From: an uncultured Oscillospiraceae bacterium
GTDB lineage: Bacteria > Bacillota > Clostridia > Oscillospirales > Ruminococcaceae
Direction of reading: 5' to 3'
Assembly: GCA_934539585.1 (NCBI GenBank)
Contig: CAKTCT010000016.1
Coordinates: 1-58,300, forward strand
DNA length: 58,300 nucleotides
Made by a program: the position numbers and the translations under genes. Below, in pieces: positions 8,799 to 18,200 of this stretch (within the stretch, counting starts at the first letter, position 1; the number at the start of each line of letters is the position of its first letter). Under the pieces are notes generated by a model. The model saw nothing but the letters and a program-made list of their open reading frames with translations, was not told where the DNA came from and did not search any database.

Positions 8799-9461
8799 AT
8801 GGGACTTTTTTCGAAGAAACTGGACAAGCAGATCGCTTCCTACCAGCAGGAGCTCATCGAGACCCACTATCGGGAAGTGGACAATATGTACCGCCAGATC
8901 CGCGGCTGGCGCCACGATTACCGCAACCACATCCAGACCATGAAAGCCTACGCCGCCGACGGCGACCTGGACGCCATCCGGAAGTACCTGGACCTGCTGG
9001 ACCAGGACCTGACCACCGTTGACACCGTCATCAAAACCGGCAATCCCATGACCGACGCCATTCTCAATTCCAAAATTTCCCTTGCCAGGGCCAAGGGCAT
9101 CCGGGTCACGGCAGACGCCCACATCCCCGTGAAGCTGAAATCCTCGGAGATCGACCTGTGCTGCATCCTGGGCAACCTCTTTGACAACGCCATCGAGGCC
9201 AGCATGAAGCTCCCGCCGGAGCAGCGGATGATCCGAGTGTACATGGACATGAAGAACACCCAGCTCTATATTTCCTTCACCAACTTCACCGCCGGCAGGA
9301 AGCTGCAGAAGGTGGGCAGCCGGTTCCGCAGCACCAAGGGCGAGGGCCACGGCTTCGGCCTTATCCGCATCGACGCCATCGTGGAGCGGCTGGAGGGATA
9401 CCTGAGCCGCAACAGCGAGGACGGGGCCTTTACCACCGAAATCCTGCTCCCCCAGGTGTGA
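8799..9461 (+). CDS. Soluble AgrC-like histidine kinase (GHKL ATPase)
   Basis: A 220-residue protein resembling only the cytoplasmic half of AgrC-class kinases. The dimerisation/His segment reads GWRHDYRNHIQTMKAY (about residues 32-47), with the phospho-accepting His in RHDYRNH. The ATPase domain has the N box GNLFDNAIEA and a glycine box GHGFGLIRI. There is no hydrophobic segment, whereas AgrC-type sensors normally have several membrane helices, so the signal must be cytoplasmic or come through another protein. GAGGTGA six bases upstream of the ATG at 8799 supports that start over GTG at 8790. It is translationally coupled to the regulator. Confidence 0.9.
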   Translation: MGLFSKKLDKQIASYQQELIETHYREVDNMYRQIRGWRHDYRNHIQTMKAYAADGDLDAIRKYLDLLDQDLTTVDTVIKTGNPMTDAILNSKISLARAKGIRVTADAHIPVKLKSSEIDLCCILGNLFDNAIEASMKLPPEQRMIRVYMDMKNTQLYISFTNFTAGRKLQKVGSRFRSTKGEGHGFGLIRIDAIVERLEGYLSRNSEDGAFTTEILLPQV

Positions 9462-9468
9462 AGCTGCA

Positions 9469-9499
9469 ATTCGTCCCCCAGAAACAGCGATTCGTCCCC
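9469..9499 (+). promoter_or_regulatory. Putative LytTR operator: direct repeat with 21-bp period
   Basis: ATTCGTCCCC occurs at 9469-9478 and again at 9490-9499, exactly 21 bp apart on one helix face. This is the geometry bound by LytTR regulators such as AgrA and ComE. The downstream copy ends about five bases before the -35 position of the exporter promoter. Confidence 0.6.
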
Positions 9500-9523
9500 G
9501 AAATCCCCCAGGGACGATTTTTT
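9492..9523 (+). terminator. Intrinsic terminator of the LytTR operon
   Basis: TCGTCCC (9492-9498) pairs with GGGACGA (9511-9517) and is followed by six T. The left arm is part of the second LytTR repeat, so operator and terminator share bases. Confidence 0.75.
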
Positions 9524-9533
9524 GTGATAGAAT
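9505..9533 (+). promoter_or_regulatory. Extended -10 promoter of the ABC exporter, no -35
   Basis: TGATAGAAT (9525-9533) is an extended -10 box. The position 17 bp upstream is CCCCCA, which is not a -35 element, as expected for a promoter needing an activator bound at 9469-9499. Confidence 0.55.
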
Positions 9534-9552
9534 AGACCACGGGGTGAGACCA

Positions 9553-11373
9553 ATGAAACACAAGGAAAAACCAAAATACGGCATCGGGCAGAATGTCTGC
9601 TTCATGTTGCGGACCGCCTGGAGCACCTACAAAAGCGTGCTGGTCCTGTGCGTCGCCGCCGCCGTCATCCAAGTCGCCTTGAACCTGGCCCAGATCTACG
9701 TCACGCCGGAAATCCTGGCCAAGGTGGAGCAGCGGGCCTCCATCGGCGAACTGCTGGCCGCCATCGGCATCTTTGCGGTGGTCCTGTTCCTGCTGCAAGG
9801 GGCGGGGACCTACTGCACGGAAGTCCGCATGCCCGCAGAGATCGTCGTCCGCGTTGCCATCATCCGCAGGATCACCCGGAAGACCAGCGAGACCTCCTAT
9901 CCCAACGTCCACGACCCCAAAATCCTGAAGCTGGCGGAGCAGGCGAAACAGGCAACCGCAGGCAACGTGGACGCGGCGGAGCATATCTGGCGGACGCTGA
10001 CGGAGCTGCTGACCAACATTCTCGGGTTCGCCGTGTACCTCTTTCTGCTCTCCCGGCTGAACGTGTTTCTGATCCTGCTGGTGGTGGTGACGTCCGTTTC
10101 CGGGTTCTTCATTTCCAAATACATCAACGAATGGGAATACCGCCACCGGGAGGAAAAAGAGACCTATGACAAGGAAGTCCGCTACTTTCTGTTAAAGCCC
10201 CGGCAGCTGCAGATCGCCAAAGACATCCGCATTTTCGGCCTTGCCGCCTGGTTCCGGGAGCTGCGGGACAAATCCATGCGGATGCTCTCCGCCTTCATCG
10301 TCCGGAGAGAAAAGGTGTACATCTGGGGAAATGTGGCGGACGTGGTCCTGACCCTTCTCCGCAACGGGATCGCCTATGCCTATCTCATCGGGCAGACCCT
10401 CCGCCGGGACCTGCCCGCGTCGGAATTTCTGCTGTACTTTACCGCGGTAAGCGGCTTTACGGCGTGGGTGACGGGGATTCTGTCCCAATTCAGCCAGCTC
10501 CACAAAGAAAGCCTTGCCCTGTCCAAGGTACAGGAATACCTCAATATTCCGGAGCCCTTCCGCTTTGAAGAAGGAACCCCGCCGCCTGCCGCGGACCGGT
10601 ACGAGCTGACCCTGGAAAACGTCTCCTTCCGCTATCCCGGCACAGAGAAGAACGTCCTGGAAAACGTCAATCTGACCATTCATCCCGGCGAAAAGCTGGC
10701 GGTGGTGGGCTTGAACGGCGCGGGCAAGACCACCATGGTCATGCTCTTGTGCGGGTTCTACGACCCCAGCGAGGGGCGGGTGCTCCTCAACGGCATGGAC
10801 ATCCGCGCCTTTGACCGCAGGCAGTACTACGCGCTGTTTTCCGCCGTGTTCCAGGGCTTTTCCATTCTGGACACCACCATCGCGGAATGTGTCGCCCAGA
10901 CCGCCGACGGCATCGACATGAAAAAGGTGGCCGACTGCCTGGACAAAGCCGGTCTGACGGCGGCCGTTGCGAAATTCCCCCAGGGCGTCCGGACCCACAT
11001 CGGCCGGGAGGTCTATCTGGACGGCGTCATGCTGTCCGGCGGCCAGACCCAGCGGCTCATGCTGGCCCGGGCCCTTTACAAGGACGGCCCCATCCTTCTG
11101 TTGGACGAACCCACCGCCGCCCTGGACCCCATCGCCGAAAACGACATTTACCAAAGGTACAGCGAAATGACCGCCGGAAAGACCTCGGTGTTCATCTCCC
11201 ACCGCCTGGCGTCCACCCGCTTCTGCGACCGGATCATCTTTGTCGCCGACGGCGGCATCGCCGAAGAAGGGACCCACGAGGAGCTTCTGGCCAGGCACGG
11301 CGCTTACGCCAAACTCTTTGAGGTCCAGAGCCGCTATTACCGGGAAGGAGGAGAAACCGATGAAGAAAACTGA
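9553..11373 (+). CDS. ABC exporter half-transporter, subunit 1
   Basis: A 606-residue fusion of an N-terminal membrane domain (helices from about residue 28 to 320) and a C-terminal ATPase. Walker A is GLNGAGKTT (about 386-394), the signature LSGGQ is at about 493, Walker B is ILLLDEPTAALDP with the catalytic Glu present, and the H loop is FISHRL. The start at 9553 has GGGGTGA six bases upstream. It overlaps the second subunit by 14 bp, so the two probably form a heterodimer. Likely roles are peptide, lipid or drug export; no peptidase domain or substrate gene is visible. Control by the LytTR system is inferred from the operator-like repeat. Confidence 0.92.
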   Translation: MKHKEKPKYGIGQNVCFMLRTAWSTYKSVLVLCVAAAVIQVALNLAQIYVTPEILAKVEQRASIGELLAAIGIFAVVLFLLQGAGTYCTEVRMPAEIVVRVAIIRRITRKTSETSYPNVHDPKILKLAEQAKQATAGNVDAAEHIWRTLTELLTNILGFAVYLFLLSRLNVFLILLVVVTSVSGFFISKYINEWEYRHREEKETYDKEVRYFLLKPRQLQIAKDIRIFGLAAWFRELRDKSMRMLSAFIVRREKVYIWGNVADVVLTLLRNGIAYAYLIGQTLRRDLPASEFLLYFTAVSGFTAWVTGILSQFSQLHKESLALSKVQEYLNIPEPFRFEEGTPPPAADRYELTLENVSFRYPGTEKNVLENVNLTIHPGEKLAVVGLNGAGKTTMVMLLCGFYDPSEGRVLLNGMDIRAFDRRQYYALFSAVFQGFSILDTTIAECVAQTADGIDMKKVADCLDKAGLTAAVAKFPQGVRTHIGREVYLDGVMLSGGQTQRLMLARALYKDGPILLLDEPTAALDPIAENDIYQRYSEMTAGKTSVFISHRLASTRFCDRIIFVADGGIAEEGTHEELLARHGAYAKLFEVQSRYYREGGETDEEN

Positions 11374-13231
11374 CCAAGCCGGCGTCCGGGAGACCTTTGC
11401 CATCCATTGGCGGGCGATGAAGGACATGCACCGGGCCGCTCCCGGCTGCTTCCTTCCCTTCATCCTCTACTCCATGGCGGAGGCCCTTTCCCCTTATGCC
11501 GCCATCTGGCTTTCCGCGCAGCTGATCAACGAGCTGGCCTCCCTCCGACGGCCGGAGGTCCTGGCAAAATGGGCGGTTCTGGTTGTTGCCGTCTCCGCCG
11601 CGCTGGAGCTGGTCAAGGCGGCCCTGGAGCATTGGCGGAACGTGAGCGGCGAGCTCTTTGGCGAGCGGTACCACGCCCTCTTTACGGAAAAATTCCTGAC
11701 CATGGACTACGCCGACTGCGACAAGCAGGCGACCCGGGACCTGTTCACCCAAATCGAGCAAAGCGAGAACTGGGCCGGCTGGGGATTTGCCCGCTTTACG
11801 GTCTATATTTCCAATGGGGTCCAGGGCATTGCAGGCATCCTGGGGGCCCTTGCGCTGACGGTGAGCCTGTTCACGTTAAAGGTCCCGGGCTCTGCCGGAG
11901 CCCTGACGGTGCTGAACCACCCGCTGTTCCTTGTCGGCATCCTGCTGCTGATCCTGGGTGTCACCTTTCTGGGGCCGGTACTGGCCAACCGGGCCAACTC
12001 CATCTGGGGCAAGCTGGCCGAGGAGTCCCGGTTCGGCAACCGCGCCTTCGGCCACTTCGGCTTTATCGCATCCGGAAACAAGGAGCAGGACATGGACCGC
12101 CGCATCTACCGGCAGATCGACCTTGCGGAGCATTACACCAAATCGGTCATTGTCTTCGGCGTGGGCTCCCATTTTGACAAATTGCAGAAAACGACGGTGG
12201 GCGTCAGCAACGGATTGTCCGCGGCCATTCCCGCCCTTTTGTCCGGCGTGGTCTACGTGTTCGTCTGCCTGAAGGCCCTGGGCGGAGCCTTCGGCATCGG
12301 CAGCGTCACCCAGTATGTCAGCGCGGTCACGACGCTTTCCGGCAACGCCGCCAAGCTCCTGAACACCGTAAACGACATGCGGACCAACACCCAGTTTCTG
12401 AGAAACATCTACGCCTTCCTGGACATCCCCAACTCCATGTACCAGGGCAGCCTGACCACCGAAAAGCGGTCGGACCGCAAGTACGAGGTGGAGTTCAAGG
12501 ACGTATCCTTCCGCTATCCCGGCTCCGGCATCTGGGCGCTGCGCCATGTCAGCATGAAGTTCAAGGTCGGCCAGCGGCTGGCCATTGTGGGCGAAAACGG
12601 AAGCGGCAAAACGACCTTCATCAAGCTGCTGTGCCGTTTGTACGACCCCCAGGAGGGGCAGATTCTCCTCAACGGCATCGACATCCGCAAGTACCGCTAT
12701 GACGACTACATGAACATCTTCTCCGTGGTGTTCCAGGACTTCCAGCTCATCTGCCAGCCCCTGGGGGCCAACGTCGCAGGGAGCGTCCGGTACGACCGCC
12801 GGCGGGCTGAAAAGGCGCTACTGGACGCCGGGTTCGGCGACCGGCTTTCCGCCATGGAAAAGGGGCTGGACACCATGCTTTACAAGTCGCTGGGCCAGGA
12901 CGGCGTAGAAATCTCCGGCGGCGAGGCGCAGAAAATCGCCATTGCCCGCGCCCTCTACAAGGACGCCCCATTCATCATCTTAGACGAGCCCACCGCCGCT
13001 CTGGACCCCATTGCGGAAGCGGAGATTTACAGCAAATTCGATGAGATTGCCGGGGACAAGACCGCGATTTACATCTCCCACCGCCTGTCCTCCTGCAAGT
13101 TCTGCGACGAGATCGCCGTATTCCACGAGGGCCGCGTGATCCAGCAAGGCTCCCACGCCCAGCTCGTTGCCGATACCGGCGGCAAGTACTGCCAGCTGTG
13201 GAACGCCCAGGCGCAGTACTACACGGAGTAA
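11360..13231 (+). CDS. ABC exporter half-transporter, subunit 2
   Basis: A 623-residue membrane-ATPase fusion, partner of the preceding gene. Walker A is GENGSGKTT (about 410), the signature is the slightly degenerate ISGGE (about 518), Walker B is IILDEPTAALDP, and the H loop is YISHRL. The start is the ATG at 11360, inside the end of subunit 1 and preceded by GGAGGAG; upstream in-frame codons belong to another frame of subunit 1. One canonical and one altered signature motif suggests an asymmetric heterodimer, but both Walker B glutamates are present. A strong terminator follows. Confidence 0.92.
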   Translation: MKKTDQAGVRETFAIHWRAMKDMHRAAPGCFLPFILYSMAEALSPYAAIWLSAQLINELASLRRPEVLAKWAVLVVAVSAALELVKAALEHWRNVSGELFGERYHALFTEKFLTMDYADCDKQATRDLFTQIEQSENWAGWGFARFTVYISNGVQGIAGILGALALTVSLFTLKVPGSAGALTVLNHPLFLVGILLLILGVTFLGPVLANRANSIWGKLAEESRFGNRAFGHFGFIASGNKEQDMDRRIYRQIDLAEHYTKSVIVFGVGSHFDKLQKTTVGVSNGLSAAIPALLSGVVYVFVCLKALGGAFGIGSVTQYVSAVTTLSGNAAKLLNTVNDMRTNTQFLRNIYAFLDIPNSMYQGSLTTEKRSDRKYEVEFKDVSFRYPGSGIWALRHVSMKFKVGQRLAIVGENGSGKTTFIKLLCRLYDPQEGQILLNGIDIRKYRYDDYMNIFSVVFQDFQLICQPLGANVAGSVRYDRRRAEKALLDAGFGDRLSAMEKGLDTMLYKSLGQDGVEISGGEAQKIAIARALYKDAPFIILDEPTAALDPIAEAEIYSKFDEIAGDKTAIYISHRLSSCKFCDEIAVFHEGRVIQQGSHAQLVADTGGKYCQLWNAQAQYYTE

Positions 13232-13256
13232 CGCCCGGCGCTCATACAGACAGAAA

Positions 13257-13290
13257 GAGAGGACGGTTCTACGACCGTCCTCTCTTTTTT
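13257..13290. terminator. Bidirectional terminator between exporter and AraC sensor
   Basis: GAGAGGACGG (13257-13266) pairs perfectly with CCGTCCTCTC (13275-13284) around an eight-base loop, followed by six T on the plus strand. The genes on both sides converge; the minus side has a weaker pyrimidine tract. Confidence 0.88.
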
Positions 13291-13348
13291 AACGCGGTTT
13301 CATCCGCAGCGCACCTGCTCTCGTTCTTCCCAGCCGCAAAGGATACAT

Positions 13349-15607
13349 TCAACATTCTGTTTCTTCCTGTTGGTTCTGCAAAATGTAATATTCGCGGAAT
13401 TTGGACGGGGGTACCCCGAAGTATTTTTTGAACACCGTAATGAAATAGGCGCTGCTGCTGTACCCGGCCCGCTGCGCGATCTGCGCAACATCGGTCTTTT
13501 CCTCGGAAAGAAGCATGGCCCTTGCCTTCTCCATGCGCACCTTGGTCAGGTACTCGGCCATGGTACACCCGGTGTAATCCTTGAAGGATTTCCCGAAGTA
13601 GGAGCTGCTGACGTTCAGCTTCCGCGCCAGGGTGTTCAGATTCAGGTCCTGGTCGCCGTAATAGAGGTTGATATGGTCCACCGCTTTTTCCACGATCCGG
13701 CTGATATTCACGGTGGTCGCCTCATGGATGCCGTAAACCGTCTCGTCGTAAATGATCTCGAACCATTTCAGGAGCTCCTGGCGGTTTTCCAGCGCCGCCG
13801 CCTTCTCTTTGATCTGCTGCCGCTGCTTTTCCCCGGTCAGCCTGGTCTGCGTGACCTTCTTTTTCGTCAGGTCCTCCAGCAGCTGCTCCATGGATTCGGT
13901 GAAATCCTCCCATTTCGCGTTCTGCATGCCGTCCATCCACTGATTCACAGACTTCATGTAGGCCGCCTTATCCCCCTTGGTAAGGTCCTGCTTTATCTGC
14001 CGTTCCAGCGCCGCTTTTCCTTCCCGCTCCGCGGCGTGGGAGACGGACCTGGAGTTCAAAAACAGCCGGGTCTTCAGCCTGGAATTTACGCTTTTGTATA
14101 AATCCACACATTCCTGCTTCCCGGTCTCCGCCCGTTCCGCCAGGAGGATGTACGGCTGGCCTTTGGGCGCAAAATACCCCTCCACACACGCCTGTATCCC
14201 AAGGGGCAGGCTCTGCGGAGCCGGTTCCGGCTGCTCCTCCGCCAGCAGGAACAGCAGCCGCCGCATGCTAGCCACGTAACCGGTGCAGGTTCCGATGGCT
14301 CCCAGCCGTGCAGCCAATTCCCGGCTGATCTCCCGGTTCTGCACATCATGCCGCAGCAGATTGCTGCCCGCCCCTTCCTCGTCCTCAGGCAGGTAGACCA
14401 GCACCAGCTCGTAGGGCGCGTCCCTGCGCACCACCCCTTCCTCCAGCAGAACCGGCTGCACCGGATTCCCAAGAAGAAGGTTCTTCACCAACTGGTTCTT
14501 TTCCTCCTCTTTTTTCAGCTCCTTGATATACTTGGTCACGCTCTGGTGATAGTGGTTCAGATAGGCCAGCTCGTTGCCCTCGTATGCCCCGCCGTCCGCC
14601 AGGAGGTCCGAGGACCTGATCTCGTCCACGATCCGGTTCAGCGGCCGCAGAACGTTCTTGTTCCCGATATACACAAACACCAGAATCCCCAGAATCAGGG
14701 TCAGGGTCGTAACGATCAGGATCAGCAGAATGTCCCCGATGTTTTCCAGGTATTCCAGCGAATCCGACTGGGCGAAGATATAAAAGGGCCCGCTGCTGCT
14801 TTGCAGGACGCTGATTTCCGAAAAGGCGTTCCCCCGCCGCAGGAACGGCTGATTGCCTTTTTCCTCCAGCAGCTTCCGGACCTCCGGCCGCTCCAGGAAA
14901 TCCTGTCCGTAGGAAGCGCCGTCGCTGTGGAGGATGACTTTCCCGTCCCCGTCCAGGATGAACTGCTCCATCAGCTCCCCGGTCTGGGCAAAAAGCTCCT
15001 CCGCCACCCACTGCAGGTCGATGTTTACCACCACGGCCCCGGAATAGAAGGGCGCGCCGTTCCCCGCCTCTCTGGTATACACCGACAGCAGCGGGATGCG
15101 TTCTTCCCCCTGGAACCTCCCCTTGACCACCCAGAAAATCGGCTTTTTCCTACCGGTCTGAGAAGACAGCTGATCGGCAAGCGCCTCGCCGATCTCGTCG
15201 GTGAAACGCTTGCCGCCAGACATATGCAGCGCCACTTCATCGTTCTTGTCCAGAATGTAGATGGAATGGATGAAGGCGTTGTTGCTCACGGAGGTGCTCA
15301 TATCCTGCAAAAGCTCCATGTTGTCCATCAGCTCTGTGGCCTCAAGACGACACCGCTTGCCTTTGGGGGAGTTGTAGATTTCCGTGGCCAGCATCTCCGC
15401 GCTGTTCAGATATTGGGAAAAAATCGTGTCCACATGGGTGAGGGACGCATGCAGAATCTGCTGCCGTTCCGACTCCGTGCGGAATTGCAGACAGAAAAAC
15501 CATATTGCGCCAAGGATCGCCACAATGATCAATATGATCACGGTCAGCCATTTCAGAAGCCGAAAGGCCAGCGATTCTGCATGTGATTTCATGTGAGCCA
15601 AATTCAT
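13349..15607 (-). CDS. Membrane-spanning AraC-family sensor-regulator
   Basis: A 752-residue one-component regulator. A membrane helix at about 19-42, an extracytoplasmic sensor region (about 43-285), a second helix at about 292-314, a long cytoplasmic linker and a C-terminal AraC DNA-binding domain (about 650-745: ILNLNTLARKLNVSSSYFGKSFKDYTG-like first motif, FKKYFGVPPSKFREY second). Extracellular sensing and DNA binding are thus in one chain, without a kinase. GAGGG lies six bases before the ATG. It sits 36 bp after the binding-protein gene of the second sugar importer and most likely controls that operon. Confidence 0.92.
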   Translation of the reverse strand: MNLAHMKSHAESLAFRLLKWLTVIILIIVAILGAIWFFCLQFRTESERQQILHASLTHVDTIFSQYLNSAEMLATEIYNSPKGKRCRLEATELMDNMELLQDMSTSVSNNAFIHSIYILDKNDEVALHMSGGKRFTDEIGEALADQLSSQTGRKKPIFWVVKGRFQGEERIPLLSVYTREAGNGAPFYSGAVVVNIDLQWVAEELFAQTGELMEQFILDGDGKVILHSDGASYGQDFLERPEVRKLLEEKGNQPFLRRGNAFSEISVLQSSSGPFYIFAQSDSLEYLENIGDILLILIVTTLTLILGILVFVYIGNKNVLRPLNRIVDEIRSSDLLADGGAYEGNELAYLNHYHQSVTKYIKELKKEEEKNQLVKNLLLGNPVQPVLLEEGVVRRDAPYELVLVYLPEDEEGAGSNLLRHDVQNREISRELAARLGAIGTCTGYVASMRRLLFLLAEEQPEPAPQSLPLGIQACVEGYFAPKGQPYILLAERAETGKQECVDLYKSVNSRLKTRLFLNSRSVSHAAEREGKAALERQIKQDLTKGDKAAYMKSVNQWMDGMQNAKWEDFTESMEQLLEDLTKKKVTQTRLTGEKQRQQIKEKAAALENRQELLKWFEIIYDETVYGIHEATTVNISRIVEKAVDHINLYYGDQDLNLNTLARKLNVSSSYFGKSFKDYTGCTMAEYLTKVRMEKARAMLLSEEKTDVAQIAQRAGYSSSAYFITVFKKYFGVPPSKFREYYILQNQQEETEC

Positions 15608-15643
15608 CCTGTTCCCTCAAGCCGGACCGTCACCCGGTCCTTT

Positions 15644-17170
15644 TTATTTGTTCGCGTACCATTCGGAGAACTGCTTCTGGTACTCCGCCACAACGGTATC
15701 CAGGCCAGCTTCCTTCATCTTCTGGATGGCGTTGGGGTAGTTTTCCTCATAATCCACCAGACCCTCCTGAAGCGGCTTAATATACTCGTCCCTAGCTGCT
15801 AATACAAGGGACAGTTCAGCAGATATCACAGAAGAATCGAACGAAAATCCGGCAGACTTGGACAGGATTGCAGCGTCATCGGATTCCTTATACATCTTGA
15901 TGTTTTCTTCGCTGATCTGCTTGGGGAAGGTCTGATAGCAGTCGGCCATCATGAACCAGTCTTCCATAAATGCGTCCGTTACCAGCCGGTTGATCTGTCC
16001 GTCCGCATCCCGCTCATAATCCTTGCCTTCCACGCCGCAGACGCAGAAATCATAGGTCTCCTGGTCCTTGTACATCCAGTTGAACAGTTGCAGCCAGCGG
16101 TCGATATGTTCCGCATCGCTGGCGGAAATGGCAATGCCCCAGTCATAATCTCTTGTGATAACGTAAGGGGTATCGCCGATCCGGATACGGGTGATTTCTG
16201 CACCGGGGATTTTGGAAATAAATCCGGTCTCTACAATCTCCGCCGGCGCTCCTGCTTTTGAAAATGCATTGCCTGCTGCCCAGTCTGCCGAACTCTTGGC
16301 CGGATCTGTCAGAGCATCGCCAATGAGATATCCCTTTTTCATCAAATTACGATTCCATTCGCAATTCACTTTAAACAAATCGGATTCATAGTAGCTGTAA
16401 AGGCGGTCTCCTTCTTCACACTCATCGAGATAAACAAAGGCTTTATAATCCAGCGTGGTTGCACAAATACCTGTGAGTGGATAACCAACCGTTTTATACG
16501 ATACCGGGTTCATCGTCACCCGCATATCCGGGTAAGCCTGATGTACCGCCTCAAACACTTCCAGGAGCTTATCGGTGGTCGTGACATCCTCTGCCTTGTA
16601 GCCCACCTTGTCCAGAATGTCCTTGCGGGCGGTATAGAACTGATACTGTCCGCCGTAAGCCTTACAGCCGAAGGGGATCAGCATGATTTTTCCGTCGGAC
16701 TTAACGCACTCAAAGCCGTTTTTGCCCCGCATTTCCAGATATTCCGGCATATACTTCTGAATCAGGTCTTCGGGGATTTCGGCCAGGTAGCCTTTGCTTT
16801 CAAAGCCACTGGTTCCCAGAATGTGATTCAGCGCAAAGGCTTCGCCGGACGCCAGCATGTTCTGCACAACATTGTCGCTTCCCCAAGGAAGGATTTCCAT
16901 GGTCAGGTCGATATTCAGGTCGTTCAGGATCGCGTCATGGAATTCGTTTTTGAAGAATTCCTCCCGCCGGGGGGTCATATCTCCGTACAGCACCAGGCGC
17001 AGGGACACCTTTTCCTGGGCCTCCTGGCTGGGTTCCTGGGATTCCGCTGTACTTGTCTGCTGACTGGCCTCCGAGCTGCCCGTTTCGCTTTCGGTTCCTT
17101 TTCCGCCGCAGCCTGTCAGAAGCCCCAGGGTCATGCCTGCGGCCAACAGGAAAGCCAATAGTTTTTTCAT
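15644..17170 (-). CDS. Extracellular solute-binding lipoprotein, second sugar importer
   Basis: A 508-residue lipoprotein of the LplA/YtcQ type. The signal peptide ends in lipobox LLTGC at about residue 21, then a Ser/Thr/Glu-rich linker and the binding domain, ending QKQFSEWYANK much like the protein at 4431. The ATG at 17170 is preceded by AAGGAGG with ten-base spacing, so nine upstream in-frame codons are excluded. Its genes and order (permease, permease, binding protein, regulator) repeat the first sugar cluster, though with a different regulator type and no linked glycosidase. Substrate unknown. Confidence 0.9.
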   Translation of the reverse strand: MKKLLAFLLAAGMTLGLLTGCGGKGTESETGSSEASQQTSTAESQEPSQEAQEKVSLRLVLYGDMTPRREEFFKNEFHDAILNDLNIDLTMEILPWGSDNVVQNMLASGEAFALNHILGTSGFESKGYLAEIPEDLIQKYMPEYLEMRGKNGFECVKSDGKIMLIPFGCKAYGGQYQFYTARKDILDKVGYKAEDVTTTDKLLEVFEAVHQAYPDMRVTMNPVSYKTVGYPLTGICATTLDYKAFVYLDECEEGDRLYSYYESDLFKVNCEWNRNLMKKGYLIGDALTDPAKSSADWAAGNAFSKAGAPAEIVETGFISKIPGAEITRIRIGDTPYVITRDYDWGIAISASDAEHIDRWLQLFNWMYKDQETYDFCVCGVEGKDYERDADGQINRLVTDAFMEDWFMMADCYQTFPKQISEENIKMYKESDDAAILSKSAGFSFDSSVISAELSLVLAARDEYIKPLQEGLVDYEENYPNAIQKMKEAGLDTVVAEYQKQFSEWYANK

Positions 17171-17239
17171 CCGAATACGTCCTCCTTCAAATTTCATTAT
17201 ATCAAGTTGACCCTTGGCAAGTCAACCGGATAACGCTTT

Positions 17240-18130
17240 TTACCCCTTCACTGCTCCGATGGTGATGCCCTTTACAAAATACTTCTGCACCAGGGGAAAG
17301 ACGAACATCACCGGCAGGGTCGTCAGCATCGTCATGACCATCCGGGCCGTGTTCATGGGCAGGGTGACATGGTCCAAAACATCCGTACTTATACTTCCGG
17401 ACAGCAGCTGATTAATGTTGCTCATCATACCGTAAAGCAGCTTCTGCACCGGGTACAGCTCCGTTTTGGTGATCAGGTACAGGGACAGATAGAAGTCGTT
17501 CCAGTACCCCAGGGTGGTAAACAGGGCCACCGTCACCAGCCCCACCTTGGACAGCGGCAGCGCAATGGCGAGGAAAATCCGCAGATTGGACGCCCCGTCG
17601 ATTTTCGCCGATTCCGTCAGCTCCTTGGGCATGGACTTGAAGTTGCTTTTCATGATAAACACGTGGAACACGTTGAGCCCGCTGGGAATAAACAGGGCCC
17701 AGAGGTTGTTTTTCAGCCCATAGTACTGGGTGGTCAGTATGTACCACGGAATGACGCCCCCACTGAACACCGTGGTGAACCACGCGAAAAAGGAAAGGAT
17801 ATTCGCCAGGGGGAACACCTTTTTGTTCTGGGCAATGGCATAGGCGAAGCAGACCACGTTGGTCAGGGTGTACAGCGTCCCCAGGACCAGCACGATGGTC
17901 GTCACGCCGAAGGCGCGCAGCAGCATGGAGCCCTTGTTGTCCACCATGTACTTGTAGTTTTCCAGGGTAAAGGTCCTGGGGAGAACGGAAAACCCGTGGA
18001 GCCCGATGTCCTGCTCGCTGCCGAAGGAGTTCACCAGTATGATCCAGAAGGGCAGGATGCACAAAAACGCGGCGATCCCCACCAGAACACAGGACACGTA
18101 GCTTTCTCGATTCAAACCTTTTTTCTTCAT
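17240..18130 (-). CDS. ABC sugar importer permease, LplC type, second system
   Basis: A 296-residue permease with about six helices, the ATPase-contact loop ELTESAKIDGASNLRIFLAIALPLSKVG and the typical ending KYFVKGITIGAVKG. The start at 18130 has GAGG five bases upstream; a start at 18160 lacks any ribosome binding site. It lies between its partner permease and the binding protein and shares their promoter. Confidence 0.91.
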   Translation of the reverse strand: MKKKGLNRESYVSCVLVGIAAFLCILPFWIILVNSFGSEQDIGLHGFSVLPRTFTLENYKYMVDNKGSMLLRAFGVTTIVLVLGTLYTLTNVVCFAYAIAQNKKVFPLANILSFFAWFTTVFSGGVIPWYILTTQYYGLKNNLWALFIPSGLNVFHVFIMKSNFKSMPKELTESAKIDGASNLRIFLAIALPLSKVGLVTVALFTTLGYWNDFYLSLYLITKTELYPVQKLLYGMMSNINQLLSGSISTDVLDHVTLPMNTARMVMTMLTTLPVMFVFPLVQKYFVKGITIGAVKG

Positions 18131-18200
18131 ACAATCCTCATGCCTTTCTGCCTCCCGCATAAGCGCGGGGGCGCGTGCCGCTTCATCTCCCCGACGGGAA

